Origin: Pseudomonas graminis
GTDB lineage: Bacteria > Pseudomonadota > Gammaproteobacteria > Pseudomonadales > Pseudomonadaceae
Direction of reading: 5' to 3'
Length of the DNA: 64,000 nt
NCBI RefSeq assembly: GCF_002093745.1
Contig: NZ_MTSB01000003.1
Coordinates: 186,001 to 250,000 of the forward strand
The notes beneath the pieces are model-generated. The model had not been told where the DNA came from. It saw only the letters and a program-made list of their open reading frames with translations, and made no database searches. Shown piece by piece: positions 27,439 to 36,012 of this stretch. Numbering within the stretch: the first letter of the stretch is position 1; every line of letters starts with the position of its first letter. The position numbers and the translations under genes are program-made.

Positions 27439-28644
27439 CTAGAAACAGGTACTGAAAGGCTCGATAACCCGCAGGTCATCATCCACCAGGCAACCTGAAC
27501 GCCACTTGTCGAAAGTCAGACACGGGTGTGAAGTACCAAAGGAAATGATGTCGCCCACCTCCAGCTCGCAACCGGGCGCAACCGTCATGAAGGCGTGCTG
27601 ATCCATCACCGCCGTGACCGTACAGGCGCTGACGTCAGCGCCCGAGGCTGCCAACACACCGGGTTTGTAGCGCAACAGCGGATTAGGCAGGCCCGCATCG
27701 TAGGCCACATCGCGCTTGCCCATGGCGATCACGGCAAACCCCGGCTCCGGCAGAGACGGCACATGCGCCCAGACTTCCAGCGCCGGACGCAGCGCTTCGC
27801 TCAACCCGGCACGCCGATCCAGCACACAACATTGCGCATCCTTATAGATCCCGTGGTCATGGACGACGTAGCTGCCGGGTCGTAAAACGCTGAGAAACCG
27901 CTCGCGCACCGCCTGGGCATCGAACGCTTCGGCAATCAGGTCGTACCAGGCCGAGCCCGACGCAGTCACGATCGGGCGATCCCGCGCAAAGGCGCCCTTG
28001 TTCTGCAACTCGACCGCCAAACGCACCAGCGACGCTGCGAACGCCTTGATGCCGGCAACGGCCTGGTCACCGTGGATGACACCCTCGTACCCCTCGATGC
28101 CGGTCAATGCCAGCGCCGGCTGAGCCTGAACCGCATCCGCCAGGGCCAGCACCTGAGCTTCGGTGCGGCAGCCGCAGCGACCGCCCGGCACACCGTACTC
28201 GATCATCACGTTCAGCCGCAGCCCGCGAGCCGCAAAAAACGCACCCAGCGCCGCGACGTTGTCCGGGTGATCGACCATGCAGTGGAATTCAAACATCGGG
28301 TCGGCCAGCAGGTCGGCGATCACCGCCATGTTGGGTGTACCGACCAGTTGATTGGCCATCAACACGCGCCTTACCCCGTGGGCATAAGCGGCCTGGGTCT
28401 GTACCGCGGTGGCCAGGGTCATGCCCCAGGCGCCCGCGTCCAGTTGGCGGCGAAACAACGCCGGAACCATGCTGGTCTTGCCATGCGGCGCCAGCTCGGC
28501 ACCGCTGTCGCTGACAAAGCGCTGCATCCAGCGAATGTTGTGTTCCAGCGCCCTGTTGTGAATGACCAGCGCGGGCAGGCTGACATCGCTGACCAGGCTG
28601 CTACCCGGTTGCGCAGTACCCTTTTCCATGACGGCGATGCTCAT
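27439..28644 (-). CDS. PLP-dependent D-amino-acid dehydratase/aldolase-fold enzyme, candidate D-glucosaminate dehydratase
   Basis: The protein has 401 residues from ATG 28644 (AGGAG 8 nt upstream); a longer reading has no ribosome binding site. It is a fold-type III PLP enzyme of the D-serine dehydratase / D-threonine aldolase family. The Schiff-base lysine is Lys56 in APHGKTSMVP, and the C-terminal metal site is His373 and Cys375 in TSHPC, equivalent to the Zn site of vertebrate D-serine dehydratase. The databases call such proteins amino acid deaminase. Next to a KDG kinase, D-glucosaminate dehydratase (product KDG plus ammonia) is the most economical assignment; D-serine or D-threonine dehydratase is the alternative. 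Confidence 0.75.
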   Translation of the reverse strand: MSIAVMEKGTAQPGSSLVSDVSLPALVIHNRALEHNIRWMQRFVSDSGAELAPHGKTSMVPALFRRQLDAGAWGMTLATAVQTQAAYAHGVRRVLMANQLVGTPNMAVIADLLADPMFEFHCMVDHPDNVAALGAFFAARGLRLNVMIEYGVPGGRCGCRTEAQVLALADAVQAQPALALTGIEGYEGVIHGDQAVAGIKAFAASLVRLAVELQNKGAFARDRPIVTASGSAWYDLIAEAFDAQAVRERFLSVLRPGSYVVHDHGIYKDAQCCVLDRRAGLSEALRPALEVWAHVPSLPEPGFAVIAMGKRDVAYDAGLPNPLLRYKPGVLAASGADVSACTVTAVMDQHAFMTVAPGCELEVGDIISFGTSHPCLTFDKWRSGCLVDDDLRVIEPFSTCF

Positions 28645-28660
28645 CAGTAAACTCCTGCAG

Positions 28661-29425
28661 TTATTCGTTGATCCGGCGAGCCAAGCCATTGGCGCTGTCG
28701 ATCAGCACCCGCCGATAATCGTTGTAATGGGTTTTGGCGTCGTCCCGTGGCGCGACGATGCATAAGGTCGCGATGCACTGGCCCTGCTCATCCCTGACCG
28801 GCGCGGCAAAGCAATGGGTAAAGGTATCGGCCACGCTATCGAAGGAAAAGAAGCCGTCTTCACCCGCCTGGCGAATCTCGCGCAGAAAGGTGTCCAGCGG
28901 CAGACGCTCACCGCCTGGCAAAACGAAATCATCCGGGTCGATGAGGTCGATGATCTGCTGGTCCGTCAGATGACTGAGCAGTAAACGCCCGGAAGCGGTC
29001 CAGGGGATCGGAGCGTTTTCACCGATGTCCGACGAAATACGGAAGTGCCGTTCACCCTCCTTCATCAGCGCAACCGTGTATTTGCGGCCGTTGAGCAGGC
29101 ACATTTGCGCGGTTTCCCGGGTCTGGCTGACGATGTCGCCCAGGCAGGCTTCCGCCTCCCGCGTGAAATCGAAATGCCGCAGGTGTGCCTGACCGAGAAA
29201 GTACAGCTGTCGACCCAGGTAGACATGCCCGTCCCTGCCGACAGTCTCCAGAATCCGCCGTTCCAGCAAAGACGCCACCAGTTCGTAGACGGTCGACTTG
29301 GGGCTGCCGATGCCGCTGGCGATCTCGTTGGGGCGCATGGGCCTGGCCTTTTCCTTGAGGAAATCCAGAATATCGAACGCCCGGTCCAGCCCGCGTGCCC
29401 GGCGCTTGATGAGGTCTTCGGTCAT
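28661..29425 (-). CDS. IclR-family transcriptional regulator
   Basis: The protein has 254 residues from ATG 29425, with AAGGA 6 nt upstream; the ATG at 29431 is too close to that site. The N-terminal winged HTH (ALDRAFDILDF-like opening, then MRPNEIASGIGSPKSTVYEL) is followed by the IclR effector domain with IPWTASGRLLLSHL. It lies inside the catabolic operon between ridA and the PLP enzyme, a typical place for a local regulator responding to the pathway substrate or product such as KDG. The 14-bp palindrome at 32948-32961 is its likely operator. Confidence 0.88.
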   Translation of the reverse strand: MTEDLIKRRARGLDRAFDILDFLKEKARPMRPNEIASGIGSPKSTVYELVASLLERRILETVGRDGHVYLGRQLYFLGQAHLRHFDFTREAEACLGDIVSQTRETAQMCLLNGRKYTVALMKEGERHFRISSDIGENAPIPWTASGRLLLSHLTDQQIIDLIDPDDFVLPGGERLPLDTFLREIRQAGEDGFFSFDSVADTFTHCFAAPVRDEQGQCIATLCIVAPRDDAKTHYNDYRRVLIDSANGLARRINE

Positions 29426-29453
29426 GCTCATTCCTTCAGAAAGCTTGCCGCTG

Positions 29454-29840
29454 CTACTTGCGCTTGTAAGCGATGCAGTCGATTTCGACCTTGCAGTCGA
29501 CCATCATGCTGGCCTGTACGCAAGCGCGTGCCGGGGCGTGTTCGGGGCTGAAGTATTCGCCGAACACCTTGTTGAAGCTCCAGAAATCCCGCGGATCGTC
29601 CAGCCATACACCGACGCGTACCACGTCCTTGATGTCGTAACCGGCCTCTTCGAGGATTGCGATCAGGTTGCGCATGGTCTGGTGCGTCTGCTCGACGATG
29701 CCGCCAACGATAATCTCGCCATCCTGCGCCGGCACCTGGCCGGAAACGTGCAGCCAGCCATCGGCCTCTACCGCTCGGGCAAATGGACGCGGTTGACCGC
29801 CACCTGCGGTGCTGCCTGCACCATAACGGGTAATAGTCAT
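29454..29840 (-). CDS. RidA family (YjgF/YER057c/UK114) protein
   Basis: The protein has 128 residues, the usual RidA length. Family features are GWLHVSGQVPAQDGEIIVGG, the QTHQTMRNLIAILEEAGYDIKDV helix-strand unit with its broad match, and the conserved C-terminal CVQASMMVDCKVEIDCIAYK region. The arginine expected in the active site is replaced by other residues around ARACVQAS, so subgroup assignment (Rid1 to Rid7) needs an alignment. RidA proteins hydrolyse reactive enamines and imines released by PLP dehydratases, which fits the PLP enzyme two genes downstream. AAGGAG precedes the ATG. Confidence 0.88.
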   Translation of the reverse strand: MTITRYGAGSTAGGGQPRPFARAVEADGWLHVSGQVPAQDGEIIVGGIVEQTHQTMRNLIAILEEAGYDIKDVVRVGVWLDDPRDFWSFNKVFGEYFSPEHAPARACVQASMMVDCKVEIDCIAYKRK

Positions 29841-29880
29841 GCAATTCTCCTTGGGTTAAAACGTTGAAAGGGGTGAAACG

Positions 29881-30672
29881 TTAAAAACGGATGTTCTTGA
29901 GAAATTCGCTCAGCCGCGCCGATTTCGGCTGCTCGAACACGATTTTCGGTGGCCCCTGCTCTTCGATGCGGCCTTGATTCATGAACACGATCTGGTCTGA
30001 CACTTCATAGGCAAAACGCATCTCGTGGGTGACCAGCAGCATGGTCATGCCCTCCTCGGCCAGGTCTTTGATCACGCTCAGCACTTCGCCCACCAGCTCA
30101 GGGTCGAGTGCCGACGTGACTTCGTCGAACAGCATCAGGCTGGGATTCATGGCAATGGCACGCGCAATGGCCACGCGCTGCTGCTGTCCGCCCGACAACT
30201 GGCCGGGAAAGTGATTGCGTCGCTCCAGCAACCCGACCCGGTCCAGCCATTTTTCGGCCAGGGCAATCGCCTGATCCTTGGGCATCTTCTTGACCTTCAG
30301 CAGGCCCAGGGTCACGTTCTGCAAGGCGCTGAGGTGCGGAAACAGATTGAATTGCTGGAACGCCATGCCGGTCATCGCCCGGTGTTGCGCGATCAGACGC
30401 TCCGGGTGGCGAACACGCCTGCCATCGACGTCGCTGTAACCGATGTCCTGACCTTCAAGGCGGATGTGACCGCCCTGAAACTCTTCCAGCAGGTTGACGC
30501 AGCGCAGCAAGGTGGTCTTCCCCGACCCGCTGGAGCCGATCAGGGTCACAACGTTGCCTTTCTGCATGCGTAAATCGACGCCCTTGAGCACTTCCACATC
30601 GCCGTAGGACTTGTGCAGGCCCTCAATGCTGAGCAGCGCCGGGCCGGGGGTTGCGGTATGAGTCTGTGTCAT
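29881..30672 (-). CDS. Polar amino acid ABC transporter, ATPase
   Basis: The protein has 263 residues with complete ABC motifs: Walker [13 protein letters not shown]-loop [12 protein letters not shown], signature [14 protein letters not shown], Walker [15 protein letters not shown] and switch [12 protein letters not shown]. The [13 protein letters not shown] stretch and THEMRFA are characteristic of the GlnQ/HisP polar amino acid group. It overlaps the permease stop by ATGA (30669-30672) and is followed 40 bp later by ridA. It energises import of the operon's substrate. Confidence 0.92.
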   Translation of the reverse strand: MTQTHTATPGPALLSIEGLHKSYGDVEVLKGVDLRMQKGNVVTLIGSSGSGKTTLLRCVNLLEEFQGGHIRLEGQDIGYSDVDGRRVRHPERLIAQHRAMTGMAFQQFNLFPHLSALQNVTLGLLKVKKMPKDQAIALAEKWLDRVGLLERRNHFPGQLSGGQQQRVAIARAIAMNPSLMLFDEVTSALDPELVGEVLSVIKDLAEEGMTMLLVTHEMRFAYEVSDQIVFMNQGRIEEQGPPKIVFEQPKSARLSEFLKNIRF

Positions 30673-31331
30673 GGCAAGGCCACCCGTTTTTCGATGTGTC
30701 GCCCGAGAAGCTCGATGGCGTAGTTGATAAGGAAGAACAGAAAACCTGCAAACAGGTAGAACTCCAGGGTCATGAACGTGCGGGCAATCACCTGCTGAGT
30801 GCTCAATAGCAGTTCAGCGACGCCAATGACTGAAAGCAGCGTCGAGGCCTTGACGATCTCGGTCGAAGAGTTGACCCAGGTCGGCAGGATCTGACGCATG
30901 GCCTGAGGCAACAGCACATGGCGCAACGTCTGGTTGAAACGCAGGCCAATCGCTTTGCTCGCCTCGATCTGACCCCGTGGGATGGCCTGCAGCGCGCCGC
31001 GCACGATCTCTGACACGTGAGAGCCGCAAAACAGCGTCAAGCCTATTGCTCCCGCCTGAAACGCGCTGATCTGCCAGCCCAGCGCAGGCACCATGTAGAA
31101 AACCGCCAGTACCAGAACGAACACTGGCGTGCCGCGAATCAGGTCGACATACAGGCGCACCGGCAATCGTGCGAAGAACCCGCCATAGGTCAGCACCAGA
31201 CCGGCACACATGCCGATCAGCGTGCCCGCCACAATGGCCAGCGCCGAACATTGAATACTGGTCAGAAAACCCGACCAGAGCACTTCTCGTGCGGTCCACA
31301 ACTCCTGCAACCAGCCAGGGGGTTGATACAT
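30669..31331 (-). CDS. Polar amino acid ABC transporter, permease (second)
   Basis: The protein has 220 residues of the HisM/GlnP type with about five membrane segments. The permease motif reads [20 protein letters not shown], followed by [20 protein letters not shown], both typical of amino acid importers. It is encoded 9 bp after the first permease and overlaps the ATPase gene by 4 bp. It probably forms a heterodimer with that first permease in the inner membrane. Confidence 0.9.
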   Translation of the reverse strand: MYQPPGWLQELWTAREVLWSGFLTSIQCSALAIVAGTLIGMCAGLVLTYGGFFARLPVRLYVDLIRGTPVFVLVLAVFYMVPALGWQISAFQAGAIGLTLFCGSHVSEIVRGALQAIPRGQIEASKAIGLRFNQTLRHVLLPQAMRQILPTWVNSSTEIVKASTLLSVIGVAELLLSTQQVIARTFMTLEFYLFAGFLFFLINYAIELLGRHIEKRVALP

Positions 31332-31340
31332 GACAGCCTC

Positions 31341-32003
31341 CTAGCGGCGAATCGCCAGACGTTGTTCAAGGGCGCGCAACAGCATCGCAATCACGTAGCA
31401 GGCCACCACGTACAGTGCCGTGGTCGCCAGCCAGGTTTCGATGACCCGGTAGCTTTCGACGTTTATCTTGCGCGCGTAATAGGTCAGTTCAGGTACTGCA
31501 ATGGCCGCCGCCAGCGACGTGTCCTTGAACAGTGAGATGAAGTTGTTGGAGAGCGCTGGCAACACATTGCGCAACATGACCGGCACAATGATGTAAGCCC
31601 TCACCTGCCATTCACCCAGGCCGATGGCCAGCCCTGCCTCGCGCTGCCCTTTGTGGATGCTCAGCAGACCGGCACGAAACACTTCAGTCAGGTAGGCCCC
31701 TGCGTACAGCGACAGCGTGACTACAAATGACGCCAGCTTGTCGAGGCGAATGCCAAGTCCGGGCAAGGCGAAGTAGATCAGCAGGATCAACACCAGAATC
31801 GGCGTGTTACGCACCACCGTCACGTAGATCGAGGCCACGATCCGCAGCGCACGGTAACGCGACAACAGTGCAAAAGCGTTCATCAGACCGATCACGCAAC
31901 CGATGGCGATCGAGATCAGGGCCAGTTCCAGCCCGAGGCCCAACCCTGCCAGCAGGTTGGGAAAGTCGCGCCATACGGCGTCAAAATTCAATTGATAATT
32001 CAT
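31341..32003 (-). CDS. Polar amino acid ABC transporter, permease (first)
   Basis: The protein has 220 residues, homologous in layout to its neighbour. Visible features are FRAGLLSIHKGQREAGLAIG, LGEWQVRAYIIVPVMLRNVL and the preceding VVRNTPILVLILLIYFALPG. It lies 63 bp after the substrate-binding gene and 9 bp before the second permease. Two distinct permeases of equal length indicate a HisQM-like heterodimer. Confidence 0.9.
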   Translation of the reverse strand: MNYQLNFDAVWRDFPNLLAGLGLGLELALISIAIGCVIGLMNAFALLSRYRALRIVASIYVTVVRNTPILVLILLIYFALPGLGIRLDKLASFVVTLSLYAGAYLTEVFRAGLLSIHKGQREAGLAIGLGEWQVRAYIIVPVMLRNVLPALSNNFISLFKDTSLAAAIAVPELTYYARKINVESYRVIETWLATTALYVVACYVIAMLLRALEQRLAIRR

Positions 32004-32066
32004 GCGTGCCCGTACCTGGCAGAAAGGACTGAACAGCCCTCCCTGCCCTCGAAGGTCAGAGTGGAC

Positions 32067-32918
32067 TTATTTGTATTCCATCGGGAAACCGATTGCCGGG
32101 ACGGGCAGGTCCACGCCAAACCATTGCTTGAACGAAGCGGCATACGCCGGGAACTCGACACCGGTCATGGCCTCATGCAAAGCGGTGTTGACGAAGTTCA
32201 GCCAGTCCTGATCGCCCCGTTTGACGGCGCACGCGTAGGTTTGCGGGCTCCAGGCAAAAGCCGGTGAGCGGTAACGGCCAGGGTTCTGCACCATCAGGTA
32301 TTTCACCGAAGACTGATCGGTGGCGGCCGTGTCGGCACGACCGGAGTTGATGGCCTGATACATCAAGTCGACGCTGTCGTACTGATCGACCTTGGCCTTG
32401 GGCAGCGCCTGATGGACCAGCTCTTCGGCGTACACGTTTTGCAGCACCGCAACGGTCACGCCATCGCCCGCCGCTTTCAGGTCATCGATTTCCTTGAATT
32501 TGCTGTTGGCCGGTAGCAGCAAGGCCACGCCTTCGCGGTAATACGGCAAGGTAAAGGCCACCTGTTGCGCACGGCTGGCGGTGACAGTGATGAACTGGCA
32601 ACTGATGTCGACCTTGTCGGTCAGCAGATTGGGTATCCGCGCATCCGACGACTGCACCACGAACTCGACCTTGCTCGGGTCATTGAACAGGCCTTTAGCG
32701 ATGATTCTGCCGATGTCGATATCGAACCCCTGCAGCTTCCCGTCCGCGCCCTGAAAATGCCACGGCGCATTGGTGCTGCCCGTGCCGACGATCAGGTTGC
32801 CGCGTTTCAACACCGCGTCCAGTTTGCTGCCCTCGGCCGCCTGCGCCGTGTTGGCAAGCGTGAATGAGGCTGCAAGAACAAATGCACAAGCTTTCAGAAA
32901 AGAAGGTCCGCGATGCAT
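32067..32918 (-). CDS. Polar amino acid ABC transporter, substrate-binding protein
   Basis: The protein has 283 residues. A signal peptide (about residues 1-27, ending ANTAQAAE) is followed by the family 3 solute-binding fold: GNLIVGTGSTNAPWHFQGAD, GFDIDIGRIIAKGLF, and PNLLTDKVDISCQFITVTAS. This fold binds amino acids and related zwitterions. It is the first gene of the operon, with the palindrome TCCGCTATAGCGGA centred about 37 nt upstream of its start. The bound ligand is probably the substrate of the PLP enzyme; D-glucosaminate, an amino-acid-like sugar acid, would suit. Confidence 0.9.
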   Translation of the reverse strand: MHRGPSFLKACAFVLAASFTLANTAQAAEGSKLDAVLKRGNLIVGTGSTNAPWHFQGADGKLQGFDIDIGRIIAKGLFNDPSKVEFVVQSSDARIPNLLTDKVDISCQFITVTASRAQQVAFTLPYYREGVALLLPANSKFKEIDDLKAAGDGVTVAVLQNVYAEELVHQALPKAKVDQYDSVDLMYQAINSGRADTAATDQSSVKYLMVQNPGRYRSPAFAWSPQTYACAVKRGDQDWLNFVNTALHEAMTGVEFPAYAASFKQWFGVDLPVPAIGFPMEYK

Positions 32919-32947
32919 GACATAAACTCCGCCGAGGTATTCGTTAT

Positions 32948-32961
32948 TCCGCTATAGCGGA
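32948..32961. promoter_or_regulatory. Perfect 14-bp palindrome, candidate IclR operator
   Basis: TCCGCTATAGCGGA is fully self-complementary and lies 30 nt upstream of the first gene of the transporter/catabolic operon, which encodes an IclR regulator. TTCCGC-GCGGAA-like palindromes are common IclR-family operators. A further CGGAATA half-site at 32978-32984 mirrors TATTCCG at 32945-32951, giving a second nested dyad. Confidence 0.6.
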
Positions 32962-33230
32962 CACTGGTATGTAACAACGGAATAGACAGCAGAAAGTGTG
33001 CCACAGGAGACAGGCAGAAAACACCGCATAAAAAAGCCGAAGCAAATCAACAGGCTGGTGAAGGGAAGCAACGCGAAAAGATGAAGGTATCTTTAAGGGG
33101 GCGCCGCTACCTTTTGTCACATTTGAGTGATAAGGCCCCACGCGTGTGCGTGCGCGCCGATAGCGGGCATCGATAATAAAAGCGCTGACGCATCCGGAAA
33201 CGGGGCTCAAACCGCAGCATCACGCTGAGT

Positions 33231-33247
33231 AAAGCCCCCGTGTGGGG
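33231..33247 (-). terminator. Weak hairpin downstream of the 33255 lipoprotein gene
   Basis: On the minus strand CCCC and GGGG arms surround ACAC-type loop bases just after the lipoprotein stop and are followed by GCTTTACT. The stem is short and the T-run is interrupted, so this is only a possible terminator. Confidence 0.3.
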
Positions 33248-33254
33248 ACGAGAA

Positions 33255-33614
33255 TCAGAGACAGGTGGCAATCGCTGCAGACCGCAAGGCCGTCTGGGGA
33301 TCGCCTTGCGGTGCATAGAACTCAACGGTGGTGACCGAGCCCTTGGCGTGTACGTCCGCGAAATACCTGGTCTCGGTGGTGAACACCGTAAAGCCGCCTT
33401 CAGCCAGGTCATGCATGAACACGTCCGAAGACGTGCCAAACATGGCCTCGTTCTGCCAGGTCACCTGAATGCACTGAGCCACGGCGCTGTCCTGCTTGGC
33501 GCTGGACAGTACCTTGGACGGTCCCGCCGAGCGCGCCGAGCTGGAAGGTGCCGCGCACCCGGCCAGCATCGCTGCGGATATCATTGTGACGCTTGTCAGA
33601 AACAGAAACTTCAT
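33255..33614 (-). CDS. Small lipoprotein of unknown function
   Basis: The protein has 119 residues from ATG 33614. The signal is a lipoprotein type: MKFLFLTSVTMISAAMLAGC with lipobox LAGC at residues 17-20. The mature part has an Ala/Ser-rich linker followed by a compact domain with QCIQVTWQNEAMF, FTVFTTETRYFADVH and a final Cys, so one disulfide between the two mature-domain cysteines is plausible. I do not recognise a named family. A longer reading from 33650 adds residues without a signal and is not preferred. Confidence 0.7.
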   Translation of the reverse strand: MKFLFLTSVTMISAAMLAGCAAPSSSARSAGPSKVLSSAKQDSAVAQCIQVTWQNEAMFGTSSDVFMHDLAEGGFTVFTTETRYFADVHAKGSVTTVEFYAPQGDPQTALRSAAIATCL

Positions 33615-33662
33615 GTCATGCCTGCGCTGATAAAAAGCCGATTCTAGCACTGCTACGCAGCC

Positions 33663-34106
33663 TCAGCTCTCGGCCAATTGCTCTTCGTACTCTTTCACGT
33701 ATTCGCCGGCCAGCGTCTCTTTCTGTTTGTCGTCGAGCAACTTTCCCGCCATCTGGAAGAACTTCTGCTCTTCTTCCTTCAAGTGGTGATGCACTTTTTC
33801 CGAAAGCTTTTTCGCGGTCGCCAACCAGGCAGGACTGGACATCTCGGTTTCGTCGAGTTCTTCCATCATTTCATCCATTTCATGGTGCTCGGAAATGGCA
33901 TGACGGCTGAGGTCCACACCATTGTCGTGGGCCATCAATGGAATGTAGAAATGACGCTCTTCCGCAGTCTCGTGGGCTTGAAGCTCTTCCTTGAGCTGCT
34001 TGTACGCCTGCTCGCGTTCGGCACTGTCGCCACTGGTCTTGATGAGTGCATCGGCGTAGCCGCGTTGACGGTCATGGCTTTCGCGCAGGGCTTCGAAAAT
34101 ATTCAA
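33663..34106 (-). CDS. Hemerythrin HHE-domain protein
   Basis: The protein has 147 residues if it starts at the TTG at 34106. AGGAG at 34115-34119 sits 8 nt upstream, and the first residues NIFEALRESHDRQR match the family start, so this TTG is well supported over the ATG at 34181. The di-iron ligands of an HHE four-helix bundle are visible as His in ESHDRQ, HETAEERHFY, the HAISEHHEMDEMM pair and KVHHHLKEEE. Such proteins bind O2 or NO, or respond to oxidative or nitrosative stress. The C-terminus is rich in Lys and Glu. Confidence 0.82.
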   Translation of the reverse strand: MNIFEALRESHDRQRGYADALIKTSGDSAEREQAYKQLKEELQAHETAEERHFYIPLMAHDNGVDLSRHAISEHHEMDEMMEELDETEMSSPAWLATAKKLSEKVHHHLKEEEQKFFQMAGKLLDDKQKETLAGEYVKEYEEQLAES

Positions 34107-34220
34107 GGTCTGGTCTCCTGGTGGCTTCCGGGAGATGGAAGCATTGTGGACTAGACCCTTGGGGAAGATCAGCAGTTCCAAGAAATGCTGGCAAATGACT
34201 ATCGTGCTGTAGAAGCGAAC

Positions 34221-34646
34221 TCAAGCCCGTTCGAAAACCACGTCCTGAGCGCCTTCCCACAACGTTTTGACGCCCAGTTTGCGCAGGTTTTCCTTGCCTT
34301 GGGTAATCGTCAGAAAGTGATTGCCCGCCAACTGGCCCATTTTGCTGGCAAAGCAGCACGAACCGTAGGCCAGGAGAATCTCGGTTTCACTGTAGCCGCC
34401 CGGATAGAACAGAATATCGCCCACCGAAGGGTGGCTGGTCGCGTTCTCGAAGCCGATCAGTTTGTCATCAAGCTTCAACTGGTAATCATCCAGCGGCACC
34501 CAGCAGCCTTCACCGCTCCAGCGCACATGGATGAACTTCTGCCGGTAAGGCAGCAACTTCAGAAACGCTTCGACCGTCTGCGGCGCGTCCGGATTGGCTT
34601 CGGCCAGAAACTCATACCCGCCGGCGGTAATTTTAATGGTGGTCAC
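34221..34646 (-). CDS. DUF3830 family protein, cyclophilin-like fold
   Basis: The protein has 141 residues from GTG 34646, with AAGGAG 10 nt upstream. It resembles DUF3830 proteins, which are thought to have a cyclophilin-like fold: YEFLAEANPDAPQTVEAFLK, IHVRWSGEGCWVPL, then SVGDILFYPGGYSETEILLA and YGSCCFASKMGQLAGNHF. No signal peptide is present. Function is unknown; some relatives accompany hydantoinase or amidase genes, but none is here. It lies between the hemerythrin and GST genes on the same strand and may be separately transcribed. Confidence 0.65.
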   Translation of the reverse strand: MTTIKITAGGYEFLAEANPDAPQTVEAFLKLLPYRQKFIHVRWSGEGCWVPLDDYQLKLDDKLIGFENATSHPSVGDILFYPGGYSETEILLAYGSCCFASKMGQLAGNHFLTITQGKENLRKLGVKTLWEGAQDVVFERA

Positions 34647-34718
34647 TGAAAAAGGACTCCTTGAAAGCTTCGAAACCCGAAACGGGTGCGAAAGCATAAA
34701 CGCGGCCATCATACGGCG

Positions 34719-35342
34719 TCACGGAGTTCCGTTTCGGCCATACACGAGGTACCCGGGTCGACTGCTCAAACGCTCGTAATACCTGTTCACCGCTGGCAGA
34801 TGCGGATGTTCAAGCGGTGTCTCGAACCAGCGGTTGACTGAAAGCCCCACGGGAATGTCGGCCAGCGTGAATGTTTGCCCGGCGACATAAGCACCCGTGA
34901 CCTCGAGCTGTTGATTGAGTATCTGCATGTGCCGGGCCCAATTCGCGCAGGACGCAGCCGTGGCCAATGCGTCTTGATGATCGGTCGAGCGGCGTACCAG
35001 AGACATGAATGCATAGGCCCATGATCTGTTCAGGTCTGCACTTTGCCAATCGATCCATTGATCGATCCGCGCTCTTGCCTGTGGCTCTTGCGGATAAAGA
35101 CAGCGGCCATCGTGACGGGCAGCCAGATAGCGCAGGATGCTGTTGGATTCCCACAACACAAAATCATCATCGACAATGACCGGCACCATAGCATTGGGAT
35201 TAAGGGCCATGAACTCGTCAGTGTCAGTGCGTTTGAAGCCACTGCCCCAGTCCTCCTGACTGAACGGTATGTTCAACTCTTCACACACCCACAGCACTTT
35301 GCGCACGTTGATAGACGATGCCTTCCCTAATACTCGTAACAT
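34719..35342 (-). CDS. Glutathione S-transferase family protein
   Basis: The protein has 207 residues. The thioredoxin-like N-terminal domain ([40 protein letters not shown] with the cis-Pro and Ser-rich glutathione site) is followed by an all-helical C-terminal domain ([20 protein letters not shown]). These are clear cytosolic GST features. Ser10/Asn12 in KASSINVRK are candidate activating residues. It would conjugate or reduce electrophiles using glutathione; the substrate is unknown. AGGAGG precedes the ATG. Confidence 0.88.
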   Translation of the reverse strand: MLRVLGKASSINVRKVLWVCEELNIPFSQEDWGSGFKRTDTDEFMALNPNAMVPVIVDDDFVLWESNSILRYLAARHDGRCLYPQEPQARARIDQWIDWQSADLNRSWAYAFMSLVRRSTDHQDALATAASCANWARHMQILNQQLEVTGAYVAGQTFTLADIPVGLSVNRWFETPLEHPHLPAVNRYYERLSSRPGYLVYGRNGTP

Positions 35343-35387
35343 TCAGCCTCCTGGTTGCAGAGCCACGTCTTTCAGTGATCTAAGCGC

Positions 35388-35924
35388 TCACATCACACAT
35401 TTAGCGAACAGGCGATTCTCGTGTATTTCGTCCTGCAATGCATAGTGCGGCGAGCCCTTCATCTGGTAGCCACGGCGCGGATAAAACCCCAGAGCGCGCT
35501 CGTTACCCACCCAGACGGTCGCCCACAGCTGCGAGGCATGCTGAGCAGCGGCACGTTGTTCGGCGGCATCTAGCAACCGTTGGCCGGCTCCGCGCCCGGT
35601 GAAACGCTCTTGTATGTACAGACGCTGCAGTTCAGCGGCAGTCGAGTCGCCAAGCATTGGGTGATCCGTGCGCAACGTGACCTGAGCAAAGCCGATCAGA
35701 TGCCCCTTTGACTCTGCCACGATAACAAGCGTTGCCGGCTCAGCAAGCAGACGCGCAAAGGCTGCGGGGGAAAACGCGTCGAGGGCTTCTCTTGCGATGG
35801 ACTCCCGGATGCCCTGCGTGGCGTAGGTGTCGAGAAAAACCTGCAGGCCGAGCGCGCTCAGGCAGACCGAGTCTGCGGCCGAGGCGTCGCGCAGTGTCAT
35901 CATGAAGGAAGGGGTTACGGTCAT
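35388..35924 (-). CDS. GNAT family N-acetyltransferase
   Basis: The protein has 178 residues from ATG 35924; the longer reading from 35948 is possible. GNAT features are LVIVAESKGHLIGFAQV (motif D/A strands), the acetyl-CoA loop ERFTGRGAGQRLLDAAEQRA and the C-terminal VGNERALGFYPRRGYQ. The acceptor substrate is not apparent. It is monocistronic by position, between the GST and DUF3053 genes on the same strand. Confidence 0.85.
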   Translation of the reverse strand: MTVTPSFMMTLRDASAADSVCLSALGLQVFLDTYATQGIRESIAREALDAFSPAAFARLLAEPATLVIVAESKGHLIGFAQVTLRTDHPMLGDSTAAELQRLYIQERFTGRGAGQRLLDAAEQRAAAQHASQLWATVWVGNERALGFYPRRGYQMKGSPHYALQDEIHENRLFAKCVM

Positions 35925-36012
35925 GGTCTCAGTTGATCCGGGTGCCAAGGACTGGAACCCGGATCATACCCGACATGCGGGCAGGCCCGGCACGGCTGCC
36001 GGGGCGCCGGTT

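Larger units (their letters stand above)
32919..33254. other. Intergenic interval of about 330 bp upstream of the catabolic operon
   Basis: It holds the palindrome described separately and, near its right end, a short GC-rich hairpin. The middle (33000-33120) is AT-richer and holds short frames with no ribosome binding sites or family features. I see nothing else. Confidence 0.55.

Noticed and set aside
32944..33210. 88-residue minus-strand frame upstream of the ABC operon
   Set aside because: It would encode across the operator palindrome and has no ribosome binding site or recognisable domain.
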